This document shows positions 23,958-33,016 of a stretch of 47,474 nucleotides of DNA, piece after piece. The DNA lies in contig JADZGD010000016.1 of the NCBI GenBank assembly GCA_020854055.1, forward strand, positions 1 through 47,474, given 5' to 3'. The position numbers were made by a program, and so were the translations under genes. Position 1 is the stretch's first letter. Each line of letters opens with the position of its first letter. The notes under the pieces are model-generated. The model had not been told where the DNA came from, did not search any database, and was given only the letters and a program-made list of their open reading frames with translations. Source of the DNA: Bryobacterales bacterium (GTDB lineage: Bacteria; Acidobacteriota; Terriglobia; Bryobacterales; Bryobacteraceae).

Positions 23958-26009
23958 TTAAGCGGACAACAACCCCTGGCGCTCAAGCAGGGCGTCCGGA
24001 TTCGGATCCCGGCCCATGAACTTCCGGTAGAGCGACGCCGGATCGGCACTGTTGCCTTTTGACAGGATCGACTCCCGGAAGGCCGAACCCACCTCACGGC
24101 TGAAGATTCCCGTCTGGCGGAAGCGTGTGAAGGCATCGGCGTCGAGCACCTCGGCCCACTTATAGGAGTAGTAGCCGGCGCCGTAGGCGACGGGGCTGGC
24201 AAACAGATGGGTAAAGCCGGCGATCATCGCATGATCGGCGGGAAGCGGCGCCGGTGAGAATTGTTCGAGCAGCCGGCGGCTATAGGAGATCGCATCGCCG
24301 TCGCCGGCGGCCGAATACTCGATATGTAGCGCCAGGTCAATGAAGCCGAAGCCTAGCTGCCGCATCTGCGCATTGGCGGCGCGGAACGTGCGGGCTCGCT
24401 TCATCTTGAGGAACAGTTCCTCGGGAAGCGGTTCGCCCGTCTCCCAGTGAGCGGCGAACAAGTCGAGCGCGGGCCGTTCCCAGCACCAGTTCTCCATGAT
24501 CTGCGAAGGCAGTTCGACGAAGTCCCAGGCCACGTTCGTGCCGGCCAGGCTGTGCACCTCCACGTTACTAAGGCAGTGGTGCAGCAGATGGCCGAATTCG
24601 TGGAAGACGGTTTCGACCTCGCGGTGCGTCAGCAGGGCCGGGCGGGCGGCGGTGGGGGGCGTCAGGTTGCCGCAGATGACGCCGGCATGGGGCAGGAAAC
24701 CAGCGCCATCGGGCCCGCCGGTGAGCAGAGCATCCATCCACGCTCCGCCGCGCTTGTTCTCACGGGGATACCAGTCGGCGTAGAAGCCACCCAACAACAT
24801 GCCGGCTTCATTGTGGATGTGGTAGTAACGCACGGCCGGATCCCAGGCCGGGACACCGGGCCGATGGGACACGGTGATGCCGTACAGCCGGCGGGCGATT
24901 TCGAACATGCCGGAAACGACGCGATCAAGCGGGAAGTAAGGGCGCAGTGACTCCTCGTCGAAATCATAGAGCGCGGCCCGTTGCTTCTCCGCGTAATAGG
25001 CGATGTCCCAGGCCGCCGGCGGGGCCGCCGAGGCGCCTTCAAGCGTCTGCCGGAAGCGGTGCAACTCTTCGTTTTCCGTGTGAAAATGCCGTTCGGTCTT
25101 CTGTTTGAGACCGCGCAAAAATTCGAACGCTTCGCGGCCGGTATGAGCCATGCGGTCTTCCAGCACCAGGTCGGCGAAGTTTTCAAAGCCCAGCAGGCGG
25201 GCCTTTTCCTTCCGCAGAGCGAGAATCTTCCCGATCAGGGCGCGGTTGTCAAACTCACCGGAGGTAGCGCGAGTGGAGTACTCATGATAGAGGGTCTGGC
25301 GGATGGAGGCGTCATCCAGATAGGTCATGGCCGCCAGGTAACTGGGCCCCTGAAGGGTGAATCGCCAGCCATCGAGTCCTTTTGACGCCGCGCTCTCGCG
25401 GGCGGCATCGAGGGCGCTGGCGGGAAGCCCGGCCAGCCGCCGTTCATCGTCAATCAGGAGTTCATAGCGGTTGGTTGCATCGAGAACGTTTTCGGCAAAC
25501 TTTGTGGTGATGCGCGACAGCTCCACGTCGATCTCTTCCAGCCGCTTTTTGCCGTCCTGGTCAAGCTCGGCTCCGTGGCGGCGGAAGTTCTCGAGCGTCT
25601 TGTCAAGAAACCGCCTTCTCACCGGATCGAGCGACTGGGCCTCGCCGGTGGCGGCAAATTCGCGAAGCACGCGGTAAAGACCGGGGTTTAGCGGGATACC
25701 GGAATAGAAGGCGCTAACCTCGGGTTGAACGGCGTTGACGGCCGCCCGCAGTTCGGGCGTGGTGGCAACCGATTCCAGGTGGCGCGCCGTTTGCATGGCA
25801 TATTCCAGATTCTCGGTAGCGCGGTCGAGCACCTGCATGGTGTTGGCATAGGTGCGGGGTCCGGTAGAAGCGGCCAGCGCGCCGATGGCCGCCCGCGCGC
25901 CGGCCAGCAACTGGCGGACGGCGGGTTCGACATGCGCAGCGTGAATCTGATCGAAAGGAATGGCAAATTCCATTTCGAGCAACGGGTTCCGATTTTGATG
26001 CTGATCCAT
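23958..26009 (-). CDS. M3-family zinc oligopeptidase
   Basis: A 683-residue metallopeptidase of the thimet oligopeptidase/oligopeptidase A/Dcp family, cleaving short peptides in the cytoplasm or periplasm. The zinc motif HEFGH is at 470-474 with E471 as catalytic base; the third ligand lies in the usual downstream glutamate helix. There is no signal peptide after the chosen ATG at 26009, which begins MDQHQNRNP. A TTG-initiated reading to 26048 is less likely. Length and motif spacing fit the family. It is the first gene of a leftward run ending at galT and shares a 102-base divergent region with the TolB-like gene. Function is probably peptide recycling. Confidence 0.93.
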   Translation of the reverse strand: MDQHQNRNPLLEMEFAIPFDQIHAAHVEPAVRQLLAGARAAIGALAASTGPRTYANTMQVLDRATENLEYAMQTARHLESVATTPELRAAVNAVQPEVSAFYSGIPLNPGLYRVLREFAATGEAQSLDPVRRRFLDKTLENFRRHGAELDQDGKKRLEEIDVELSRITTKFAENVLDATNRYELLIDDERRLAGLPASALDAARESAASKGLDGWRFTLQGPSYLAAMTYLDDASIRQTLYHEYSTRATSGEFDNRALIGKILALRKEKARLLGFENFADLVLEDRMAHTGREAFEFLRGLKQKTERHFHTENEELHRFRQTLEGASAAPPAAWDIAYYAEKQRAALYDFDEESLRPYFPLDRVVSGMFEIARRLYGITVSHRPGVPAWDPAVRYYHIHNEAGMLLGGFYADWYPRENKRGGAWMDALLTGGPDGAGFLPHAGVICGNLTPPTAARPALLTHREVETVFHEFGHLLHHCLSNVEVHSLAGTNVAWDFVELPSQIMENWCWERPALDLFAAHWETGEPLPEELFLKMKRARTFRAANAQMRQLGFGFIDLALHIEYSAAGDGDAISYSRRLLEQFSPAPLPADHAMIAGFTHLFASPVAYGAGYYSYKWAEVLDADAFTRFRQTGIFSREVGSAFRESILSKGNSADPASLYRKFMGRDPNPDALLERQGLLSA

Positions 26010-26111
26010 GGATGAATGCGCTCCGGGGATGAATACGCGCCGGCGCAACTAAGAAAATTGTAACAACGCACCGGCGGCGAGGCGAAAAACGGGGCGTGTT
26101 ACATTCTGAGT

Positions 26112-27293
26112 ATGAGTGTGGCGCGGCGCACGCCGATGATTTCGCGCCGCGCATTGCTTTGCGCCGTTCCGCTGGTGGTCCAGGCTCAGAGGCTGGATAG
26201 CGATGAACCGGCCAAATCGGGTCCTGGCGATACCCGGGCCACACGCAGACCGGTTTCCCAAAAAGGCCGGAAAGTGCCGCCCGCTGTCCGCCGGTATTCG
26301 GACCCATCCACCGAATTCATCGTCTACCGGCTCACCGATCCCGCTTACCGCAGCCTGCTTCCGTTACAGAGTTGCCGTGCGATTTCGCAGCGCGGCGGCT
26401 TTCTGCTCTACTCCTCGGACCGGGCCGGCAAGATGCAGGTGTTCCGGATGGATCTGAAGTCGGGCGAATCGCAGCAGTTGACTGACGTGGAGCGGCTGGA
26501 CCCGGAATCGGTGACGCTGGTGCCCGGTGACCGCTCGATGCTGTTGTTCGATGGCCCGGCGCTCAAACAGGTCCAACTGGGTAATCTGAGGGAGCGCATG
26601 ATTCACCAGGTCGGCGACGGCGCCGGGCGCGGGCGGGGATTCGCCGTCTCCGAAGACGGCTTGCATGTCTGCTACGTGGAGACGGAGGCTGGCTTATTCC
26701 GCCTGCGGCTGGTGCGCGTGAACCGTCCCGCAGTGCTGACGCCGGTGGAGAGCAGGGAACCGATCTCGATGCCCTGGCCACGGCCGCGAAGGGCTGGGCT
26801 GTTGTACCATCACTCCGGCGGGAGCCTGATGCTGACAGGCTATGACGGAACCGGGAACCGGATGCTTAAGACTGCCGCCGGCCGGCCGGGCGCGGCGTTA
26901 TGGCAGGCCAATGGACGTTCGGTACTTTATCTGAATACTCCCTTGGAAGCCGGGAAGCCGGTCAGCATCCGGGAGAACAGGCCCGACACCAACGAAGACA
27001 CACTGGTGGCGCCAACCAGCCAGTTTGGCAGCTTCACACGCAACAGCGATGGGACGATGTTTGCCGGCGCCAGCGCGAGCAAGGGGGCGCCCTATATTCT
27101 GCTGCTGTTGCGGATGACCCGGCGTGAACTGACTTTGTGCGAGCATGGCGCCTCGGACCCGGCTTCGGTGCCGATCCTGTTTGCTCCCTCCAGCCAGAAG
27201 ATCTACTTCCAATCGGACCGCGACGGCAAACCCGCCATCTACGGGTTGAACGTGGATCGCTTCGTGGCCGAAACGGACGAAGAGGGGAAATAG
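26112..27293 (+). CDS. Exported TolB/oligogalacturonide-lyase-like beta-propeller protein
   Basis: A 393-residue protein whose N-terminus (arginine-rich, then LLCAVPLVVQAQ) resembles an export signal, possibly Tat. Repeated WD40-like/TolB blades follow: LLYSSDRAGKMQVFRMDLKSG, GRGFAVSEDGLHVCYVET and IYFQSDRDGKPAIYGLN. These blade signatures occur in TolB and in oligogalacturonide lyase (PL22) proteins, and I cannot choose between a binding and a lyase role. No clear catalytic His/Gln set for PL22 was found by eye. An ATG at 26136 is an alternative start that would trim the leader. It is divergent from the peptidase gene and convergent with the GGDEF gene, six bases away. Confidence 0.72.
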   Translation: MSVARRTPMISRRALLCAVPLVVQAQRLDSDEPAKSGPGDTRATRRPVSQKGRKVPPAVRRYSDPSTEFIVYRLTDPAYRSLLPLQSCRAISQRGGFLLYSSDRAGKMQVFRMDLKSGESQQLTDVERLDPESVTLVPGDRSMLLFDGPALKQVQLGNLRERMIHQVGDGAGRGRGFAVSEDGLHVCYVETEAGLFRLRLVRVNRPAVLTPVESREPISMPWPRPRRAGLLYHHSGGSLMLTGYDGTGNRMLKTAAGRPGAALWQANGRSVLYLNTPLEAGKPVSIRENRPDTNEDTLVAPTSQFGSFTRNSDGTMFAGASASKGAPYILLLLRMTRRELTLCEHGASDPASVPILFAPSSQKIYFQSDRDGKPAIYGLNVDRFVAETDEEGK

Positions 27294-27299
27294 GCGCGG

Positions 27300-29759
27300 C
27301 TACTGTATGCCGGACGGATGGTAATCGAACGCGAAGCCTTCCGTCGTCCGGCGCAGCAGTTTGTTGCGCTGTTTGTACTTGTACATCCGGCGGTCCGCCT
27401 CGGCCAGCAGTTGTTCGGCATCGGCGCCGTCTTCGGGGTAAAGCGCCTGGCCCACGCTGATGGATATGATCTCCTCGTTACAGATCTTGCGGCCGGCCTC
27501 GGTGACCAGATGGCGAAAGCGAGAGACCTTGGCTTCGATCGCGCCGGCCGTTAAGCCGGGCATCACCAGGACGAACTCGTCTCCGCCCATGCGGGCAACG
27601 TAGTCGTATTCGCGGCAGCTTTGCTTCAATCCGGCCGCGACTTCGCGCAACAGCTTGTTTCCTTCCAGATGGCCGAAGCGGTCGTTCACCTGCTTGAATC
27701 CATCGAGGTCGCACACCATCACGCCAAGCGGCGTACTGAGGCGGCGGCAGCGGGACAACTCACTATCGAGGTGCAGGAACAGGCTGCGCGCGTTCGGCAG
27801 GCCGGTGAGGTAGTCGGTGGAGGCCGAGCTCTCGGCCTGGCTGAACCGGAGCGCGTTCTCGATCGATAGCGCCAGTTTGGCGTTGATGCCGAGCAGGATG
27901 CGCAGATGATCCCTGGTAAAGGCGTCATGCTCGGCGTGATAGAGCGTCACGACGCCGAGAACGTTCTGGTTGATTCCTTCCAGCGGGACCGCGAGCGCCG
28001 ACCGCATGGTGGTGAACTTGTTGGGATCGTTCAGGTAGCCGGACTCTACCGACGGATTTCCGTTGACGATCGGCTTCCGGTTTTGGGCTACCCAGCCGGA
28101 AAGACCGTGTCCGAACGGAATCTCGAGCGAGGAGAAGAGCCGGAAATTGTCACCGCTGACGTACTCCGGCACCAGGCGGCGCTCCCGTTCGATGTAGATC
28201 GCGATGGAATCATAGGGAACCATCTTCTTGAGCCGGTTCGCCACCACGCTGAGCGTCTCGTTCAGGCTGAGCGAGTTGCCCAGGTCCTGGGCCAGTTCAA
28301 ACAACGACTGCACCTCCTGGCGGGCGGCGGCGATGGATGAAAGAAAGTCGATCGAACGGCCCTCATCGCCGGTGGCGCGCAGCAGGTTTTCGAGACCGGT
28401 GGCCGGCTCCATGCCGTTTTCCACTTTGAGGTCCGTTGAGAGGTGGGGCTTGGAGGCGCTTTCCTCTTGCCTGGCCATGCGGTCCAATTCCAGGTAGCGG
28501 CGCTGAAGGATCTCCACCACCCGGGGATCGAAGCCGATACCCGATTCCTCCACGACCTTCTGCATCGCCTCGTCCAGCGGCAGCGCGCGCCGGTACTGGC
28601 GATCGGAGGCCAGGGCGTCGAGGCAATCGACGGCCGCGAGGATACGGGCTCCGATAGGAATCTGTTCGCCCTTCAATCCGTCCGGATAGCCGCTTCCGTT
28701 CCAGCGCTCGTGGTGCGCGCGAACGATCGGTACGACCGGATAGGGAAATTTGACGCGCTCGAGGATCTCGGCCCCGACGACGGGGTGGATCTTCATCTTC
28801 TCAAACTCTTCACGGGTCAATTTACCGGGCTTGGAGATGATGTGCTCGGGCACCGCCAGCTTTCCGATGTCATGCAACACCGCGCCTGCGCGGAGGGCAT
28901 CCAACTCATCGCCGGAAAGATCCAGTTCACGCCCCACCTCCATGGCGTAGATCTGGACCCGTTTGAGGTGGTCGTGCGTGGTGTGGTCCTTCGCCTCGAT
29001 GGCCAGCGCCAGGGCCTCGATCGTGCGCAGGTGCAGGAACGCCATCTGCTCGGCGTGCTCTTTCTGATCTTCCAGGCGGCCGAGGTAATGACGGTAGAAA
29101 CGGTAGACGACAAAAACCACCGGCACCACCAGGATCGAGAACTGCCAGCCGGAGATAATGCCGGTTTTGTGGATCAGGGCGGCGAAAGCGGCGCCCGTCA
29201 GGTAGTAAGGAAACGCCCAGAAGTAGCTGGCGCGCCAGATGGATCGCAGTGGCTTGCCCGCGGTGAGCGCGGCCACGCCGGCGATGGGGAAGGTGGAGGA
29301 GAAGAAGTAGACGGCCGCGGCGACCAGCAGCCGGAGGGGCCAATCCAGATTGAGCGCGTAGAGATTGGGCGAATGATAAGTCCGGTCGGCGGCGATGACG
29401 GCGATTGCCATGGTCGCCATCCGGAAGAGCACCTGGATCAGTTTAGGGCGCGACTTGACGCGCCATAACGTTTGCACCAGGGTCGCCAGGCAGGCCATCA
29501 GGAGCGTTTCGCCGATACTCAGCTCGGTGATGCCGATAAGGACGAAGAATACATTCACCGGCATGGCCCCCTGCACTCCGGGCTGGCGGATCTTCATGCC
29601 GGAGGACAACAGCGCGATGAGGAAATAGAACAGGTAATTGATCGGCTCCTTGGAGTCCCAGCCCTGCAGTCCGACGATGACCGCAGCGACTCCCAGAGTC
29701 AGGATCACCGACAGATGTAGTTTCGCCTTAAATGGCATTTGTAACAGGCTGTTTAGCAT
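27300..29759 (-). CDS. Membrane HD-GYP / GAF / GGDEF cyclic-di-GMP protein
   Basis: An 819-residue protein with both c-di-GMP synthesis and degradation domains. Residues 15-225 hold about six hydrophobic helices, a membrane sensor region. An HD-GYP phosphodiesterase follows (about 245-425) with LHDIGK (H296, D297) and GYPDG (357-361). A GAF domain lies at about 490-635. The GGDEF cyclase (645-800) has an intact GGDEF at 725-729 and an RxxD inhibitory site (R716-D719) exactly five residues before it. So neither output domain looks degenerate. The ATG at 29759 is used; a TTG four codons upstream is the alternative. It is divergent from the sigma-54 activator/PilZ pair and shares its promoter region. 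Confidence 0.93.
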   Translation of the reverse strand: MLNSLLQMPFKAKLHLSVILTLGVAAVIVGLQGWDSKEPINYLFYFLIALLSSGMKIRQPGVQGAMPVNVFFVLIGITELSIGETLLMACLATLVQTLWRVKSRPKLIQVLFRMATMAIAVIAADRTYHSPNLYALNLDWPLRLLVAAAVYFFSSTFPIAGVAALTAGKPLRSIWRASYFWAFPYYLTGAAFAALIHKTGIISGWQFSILVVPVVFVVYRFYRHYLGRLEDQKEHAEQMAFLHLRTIEALALAIEAKDHTTHDHLKRVQIYAMEVGRELDLSGDELDALRAGAVLHDIGKLAVPEHIISKPGKLTREEFEKMKIHPVVGAEILERVKFPYPVVPIVRAHHERWNGSGYPDGLKGEQIPIGARILAAVDCLDALASDRQYRRALPLDEAMQKVVEESGIGFDPRVVEILQRRYLELDRMARQEESASKPHLSTDLKVENGMEPATGLENLLRATGDEGRSIDFLSSIAAARQEVQSLFELAQDLGNSLSLNETLSVVANRLKKMVPYDSIAIYIERERRLVPEYVSGDNFRLFSSLEIPFGHGLSGWVAQNRKPIVNGNPSVESGYLNDPNKFTTMRSALAVPLEGINQNVLGVVTLYHAEHDAFTRDHLRILLGINAKLALSIENALRFSQAESSASTDYLTGLPNARSLFLHLDSELSRCRRLSTPLGVMVCDLDGFKQVNDRFGHLEGNKLLREVAAGLKQSCREYDYVARMGGDEFVLVMPGLTAGAIEAKVSRFRHLVTEAGRKICNEEIISISVGQALYPEDGADAEQLLAEADRRMYKYKQRNKLLRRTTEGFAFDYHPSGIQ

Positions 29760-30077
29760 CCCAAGTTCCAATCCGTCATATGAAGGACGAATCGATTCTT
29801 AACGGTATCCCATTGATTAACAACCACTTGCCACGGAACTTTGTCTTGGTGCAACGATCACGGATCGGACGGGCTATAGTCTTATCGGACAAATTGGCGC
29901 GGAGAACAGGGGGCTGGCTCAAAAACCTGTTCAACAAGGCCGAACTATTGTCCATCCGGCAGGGTGACAATTTGTCCCGCCGGACACCGTTTGTGACGGA
30001 TTGTCACCGCGCAAGCCGAATCAGAACGAAAGTACTATCAAACGCGGGGCTCAAACTGCCGACAGAGCTACTAGCAG
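29760..30077. promoter_or_regulatory. Shared promoter region with TTGTC/GACAA half-site cluster
   Basis: 318 bases between two divergent signalling genes. TTGTC or its complement GACAA occurs at 29841-29845, 29888-29892, 29948-29952, 29966-29970, 29972-29976 and 30001-30005. Two of these form an exact inverted repeat, GGTGACAA (29963-29970) and TTGTCACC (30001-30008), separated by 30 bases. Such clustering suggests a regulator bound at several sites. I looked for a -24/-12 sigma-54 promoter and found none that fits well. No other gene is seen. Confidence 0.45.
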
Positions 30078-31067
30078 ATGTCAACCGAAGCCGACCTACT
30101 GACATTTCTCGGAATGCCGGTGATTGTTGCCAGCGAGAGAATGCGGGGACTGCTGCGCACTGTGCAGCGGGTGGCCGTGACCCAGGCGACGGTGCTGATT
30201 ACGGGCGAGAGCGGCAGCGGGAAGGAAGTGATCGCTCGGGCACTGCACCACTTCTCGATGCGCTGCACCAAACCGTGGGTGGACCTCAGTTGTGCCGCGC
30301 TGCCGGAACAACTGGTTGAGAGTGAGCTGTTCGGCTACGAGAAGGGCGCCTTCAGCGGCGCCCAGAGCCACAAGCCCGGCCTGTTCGAGATGGCCCACGG
30401 CGGAACGTTATTTCTCGACGAGGTCGGCGAGCTCGAACCTCGCATGCAGGTGAAACTGCTGCGGGTACTCGATGGCGCCGCTTACTACCGCCTGGGCGGC
30501 ACGCACAAGGTGACCGCCGATGTCCGGGTGCTGGCGGCCACCAATCGCCCCCTGGAGGAGGCGATCAGCGAAGGCAGATTCCGCGAAGATCTGTTCCACC
30601 GGCTCAGCCAGATTCATCTTCATGTGCCGCCGCTCCGGGAGCGGCCCGAAGACATTCTGCCGCTGGCCGAGTTCTTCCTGGGGCAACAGCATTCGGCGCT
30701 CTGCATTGGGGACGATGCCCGGGAATCGTTGACTGGCTACCCATGGCCGGGCAACATTCGCGAACTGAAGAACGCGGTGACCAAGGCGCTGGTGGCGTGT
30801 CCGGACGGAGTGATTCACTGCGATCATCTGCCGCCGCAGGTGCGCCACCGCCGTATGGAGCCGCAAACGATCCGCCCGGACACGCTGGACGGCATGGAAC
30901 GTCAAATGATCCTGCGCGTGTTGGCCCAGACCAACGGACATCACCAGCGGGCGGCGGACCTGCTGGGGATCTCCAGACGCACCCTCAGCCGCAAACTGAA
31001 AATCTATGGCGCGGAAGCCCTCCGGGAGATGGAGGAAAACGGCCGCGAGGTGGAGACCAGAGCGTGA
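30078..31067 (+). CDS. Sigma-54-dependent AAA+ activator without a sensor domain
   Basis: A 329-residue enhancer-binding protein. The AAA+ domain begins almost at the N-terminus: Walker A GESGSGKE (43-50), loop GAFSGA (90-95), Walker B LFLDEVGE (111-118) and arginine-finger region LRERPED (186-192). A Fis-type helix-turn-helix closes the protein (about 285-320, [19 protein letters not shown]). There is no receiver, GAF or PAS domain, unlike NtrC-type proteins. The sigma-54 contact loop is normally GAFTGA; here T is S, a conservative change. It uses ATP to remodel sigma-54 RNA polymerase bound at -24/-12 promoters. The stop overlaps the GTG start of the PilZ gene as GTGA, so they are coupled. 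Confidence 0.92.
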   Translation: MSTEADLLTFLGMPVIVASERMRGLLRTVQRVAVTQATVLITGESGSGKEVIARALHHFSMRCTKPWVDLSCAALPEQLVESELFGYEKGAFSGAQSHKPGLFEMAHGGTLFLDEVGELEPRMQVKLLRVLDGAAYYRLGGTHKVTADVRVLAATNRPLEEAISEGRFREDLFHRLSQIHLHVPPLRERPEDILPLAEFFLGQQHSALCIGDDARESLTGYPWPGNIRELKNAVTKALVACPDGVIHCDHLPPQVRHRRMEPQTIRPDTLDGMERQMILRVLAQTNGHHQRAADLLGISRRTLSRKLKIYGAEALREMEENGREVETRA

Positions 31068-31333
31068 GGAATAGCATCGAACGGCGCCGGGAAGAGCGGA
31101 CGCTCAGAGAGGGCGACGTAGCGCTCACTCTCACCGGCGATGGCGACATCAAGGTGTGGGCGCGCCTGCTCGATACCAGTCGAGGGGGGTTCCGGGCAGC
31201 CCATTCGCACCCCGAACTGAGCGCCGGCCGCGAGGTGGAGTTCACCCGCGAAGATGTCTCCGGGCGGGCGCGGGTAATTTGGACACGTATTCTCGGAGAA
31301 GAGGCCGAATCCGGCTTTCTTATTCTCGAATAA
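31064..31333 (+). CDS. Single-domain PilZ protein (c-di-GMP receptor)
   Basis: An 89-residue protein that is essentially one PilZ domain. The N-terminal arginine cluster ERRREER (6-12) and the DTSRGG motif (37-42) are the two c-di-GMP-binding elements (RxxxR and D/NxSxxG). The remaining beta-strands complete a six-stranded barrel. It starts at GTG 31064 inside the activator's stop, so translation is coupled. Its last 14 bases overlap the end of the PBP gene on the opposite strand. Together with the neighbouring HD-GYP/GGDEF protein it suggests c-di-GMP-dependent control through the activator or an independent surface target. It would be missed if only ATG starts were accepted. Confidence 0.85.
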   Translation: MRNSIERRREERTLREGDVALTLTGDGDIKVWARLLDTSRGGFRAAHSHPELSAGREVEFTREDVSGRARVIWTRILGEEAESGFLILE

Positions 31334-32525
31334 CCGGTGGCGCGGGCAGCAGGCAGCAGGACTGGGTGGAGACCAGCGCCAGGGGCGTTGAGGACGGGCT
31401 GAAGTAGCCCTCCTGCGACAGTAGGCGATAGACTTCCCCGGCGATGCCCGAAGCCACCGGCCCGCTCACCCCGGCGGCGCCCCTCAGCATGACCACGACG
31501 GCGATCTTTCTTATCCCCGACTCATTGTAAGAACCGAACCAACCCATGTGGGCGGCCGCGCGGTAGTCTGTGCAGGTACCCGTTTTCCCCAGGATCGCCT
31601 CGTCCTGGTCCGCGCTGGCGCGCCGGGCGGTGCCGAACTCCACCGCGCCCCGCATGCCCGGCTTCAAAGCCTCGACAAACGGCGCGATTGGCAAGTGGCG
31701 CTTGACCCGCGGCTGCAGTTCAATCGCTTCATGCTGGGACTTGGGGTATTGGAGATAGTAAAGCGTTCCGCCGTTGCCGATGGCGCCGAGCAGCGCCGCC
31801 AGTTCCAGCGGCGTGAGCGAAATGCCCTCGCCGAAGCTGGTCATCATGCCGACGCCGCCATTTTTCGGAGGCTCGATGGGGAGGCCGCCCGGCTGTTCGG
31901 CTTCGATACCGAGGCCGGCCTTCTCTCCCAAGCCGAGCAACCGGGCGTAGTGGGTAATCTTGTCAAAGCCCAGCTTCACGCCCAGCGCGGCAAAAAAGCC
32001 GTTATTCGAACGCGCCAGCGCCGTGGTCAGATTCCAGCGGGTGCGGCTGAGATGCACGTTGGTATCGGAATCGAGCACTCCCTCGCCCAGCGCCGCCAGG
32101 GCCGTCACCAGCTTGATGGTGGAACAGGGCTGAAATCCGCCCTGGTAGGCAAGTTCCTGATTGACAATCGAGAGGATACGGCCGTTGCTGATGTCGGTGA
32201 CCACCACGGTGCCGTTGTAGTTCCTCAGCGCTTCGACGGCGGCGCGCCTGACGATGAGGTCATCGCCGTCGATCAGATCGGTGCCTGTGGAGGCGCTAAA
32301 TGTGGGAGACTTCCATGGGCCGCCGGCCACGAACGGGACATGGCTCCGATGCGCCCGCGCCCGCCGTTTCCTGGCAGCCGCGCGCGCCGCCCTTCGGCTG
32401 GGCACGCGCTTCTTGCTTTTGAGCGAAGTATGAGTCCGTTTGTGGTGCGTTCGCCGCCGGGATGCACCTGACACGGCTGGCTGCATCAGAACCAGCATCA
32501 ATAAAAAAACGAGAATCCGCATCAT
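31320..32525 (-). CDS. Penicillin-binding transpeptidase-domain protein
   Basis: A 401-residue membrane-anchored transpeptidase. Residues 1-20 form a signal/anchor segment (RILVFLLMLVLM). Residues 22-62 are extremely rich in Arg and Lys. The catalytic domain (about 95-390) has STIK (S135 nucleophile, K138), SNN (173-175) and KTGT (314-317), the three hallmarks of penicillin-recognising enzymes. There is no PBP dimerisation domain or glycosyltransferase domain, so the protein is shorter than FtsI or PBP2. It should crosslink peptidoglycan or act as a carboxypeptidase on the periplasmic side. The start is taken at the ATG at 32525, where the hydrophobic anchor begins; the second ATG (32522) is equivalent. 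Confidence 0.9.
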   Translation of the reverse strand: MMRILVFLLMLVLMQPAVSGASRRRTHHKRTHTSLKSKKRVPSRRAARAAARKRRARAHRSHVPFVAGGPWKSPTFSASTGTDLIDGDDLIVRRAAVEALRNYNGTVVVTDISNGRILSIVNQELAYQGGFQPCSTIKLVTALAALGEGVLDSDTNVHLSRTRWNLTTALARSNNGFFAALGVKLGFDKITHYARLLGLGEKAGLGIEAEQPGGLPIEPPKNGGVGMMTSFGEGISLTPLELAALLGAIGNGGTLYYLQYPKSQHEAIELQPRVKRHLPIAPFVEALKPGMRGAVEFGTARRASADQDEAILGKTGTCTDYRAAAHMGWFGSYNESGIRKIAVVVMLRGAAGVSGPVASGIAGEVYRLLSQEGYFSPSSTPLALVSTQSCCLLPAPPVIRE

Positions 32526-33016
32526 GATCAGTGAGGCGCAAGGGCTAGACACACAACGGGTACGTACGTGCACTTGAGAGGCGGAGACCGTTGTTGTCTG
32601 TCAGTGTCAGTTAGCCGAGCAGAACCCTATTATGGTACTAGAACGGCTGCCCGGTCAAGGGATTCCGCCGGGCGCTGCTTCCTGCACGTCCGTATTCTTG
32701 ATGCGGTTTGGCGTAATGATGTTTCTCCGTTCAGCCTGTCTGGCCCCGGGCCGGCCCGAGGGGCCGGCTTCATAGCCCAGAGGTGCGGTGAGGATGAGAA
32801 AATTTACGCCGGCGTTCAGGGCTGCGTCCCTTTCCCCAGGCCAGGCGGGCATTTCGGCGAACGAGCGGCGGTAGACCACCGCTGCGCCCTGGTTCACGGA
32901 TACGCTGTTCCAGGTCCGCCAGATCGTGGAAGTGAAAAGGCTCGTCGGCAGACATACTGATCGAGAATATACACCTTATAAGAGTTGTTTACTCGATTGT
33001 CCGCCATGAGGCGCGC
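32526..33016. other. Intergenic stretch with possible broken small gene
   Basis: About 490 bases between the PBP gene and the epimerase gene, both on the minus strand. The part upstream of the PBP gene contains GGTACTAG at 32634-32641. A G/C-rich inverted repeat (GGCCCC ... GGGGCC, about 32741-32764) lies near the middle. The remainder (32655-32955) carries a possible frameshifted reading frame described separately. No tRNA or other RNA gene is recognisable. Confidence 0.5.
32655..32955 (-). pseudogene. Possible frameshifted small gene of unknown function
   Basis: Reading leftward from an ATG at 32955 gives MSADEPFHFHDLADLEQRI, with a TATAAG-containing A/T-rich region just upstream. From about 32900 a different frame looks more protein-like (AAVVYRRSFAEMPAWPGERD, then AGVNFLILTAPLGYE) and keeps the G/C-rich third positions of its neighbours, while the first frame loses them. 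Joining the two needs a one-base shift and would yield about 100 residues. I do not recognise the product. It may be a sequencing error, a decayed gene or a programmed frameshift; it could also be chance. Confidence 0.35.

Noticed and set aside
29900..29945. Possible -24/-12 sigma-54 promoter before the AAA+ gene
   Set aside because: GG and a downstream dinucleotide are spaced about right, but the -12 GC is missing. Not enough to call.
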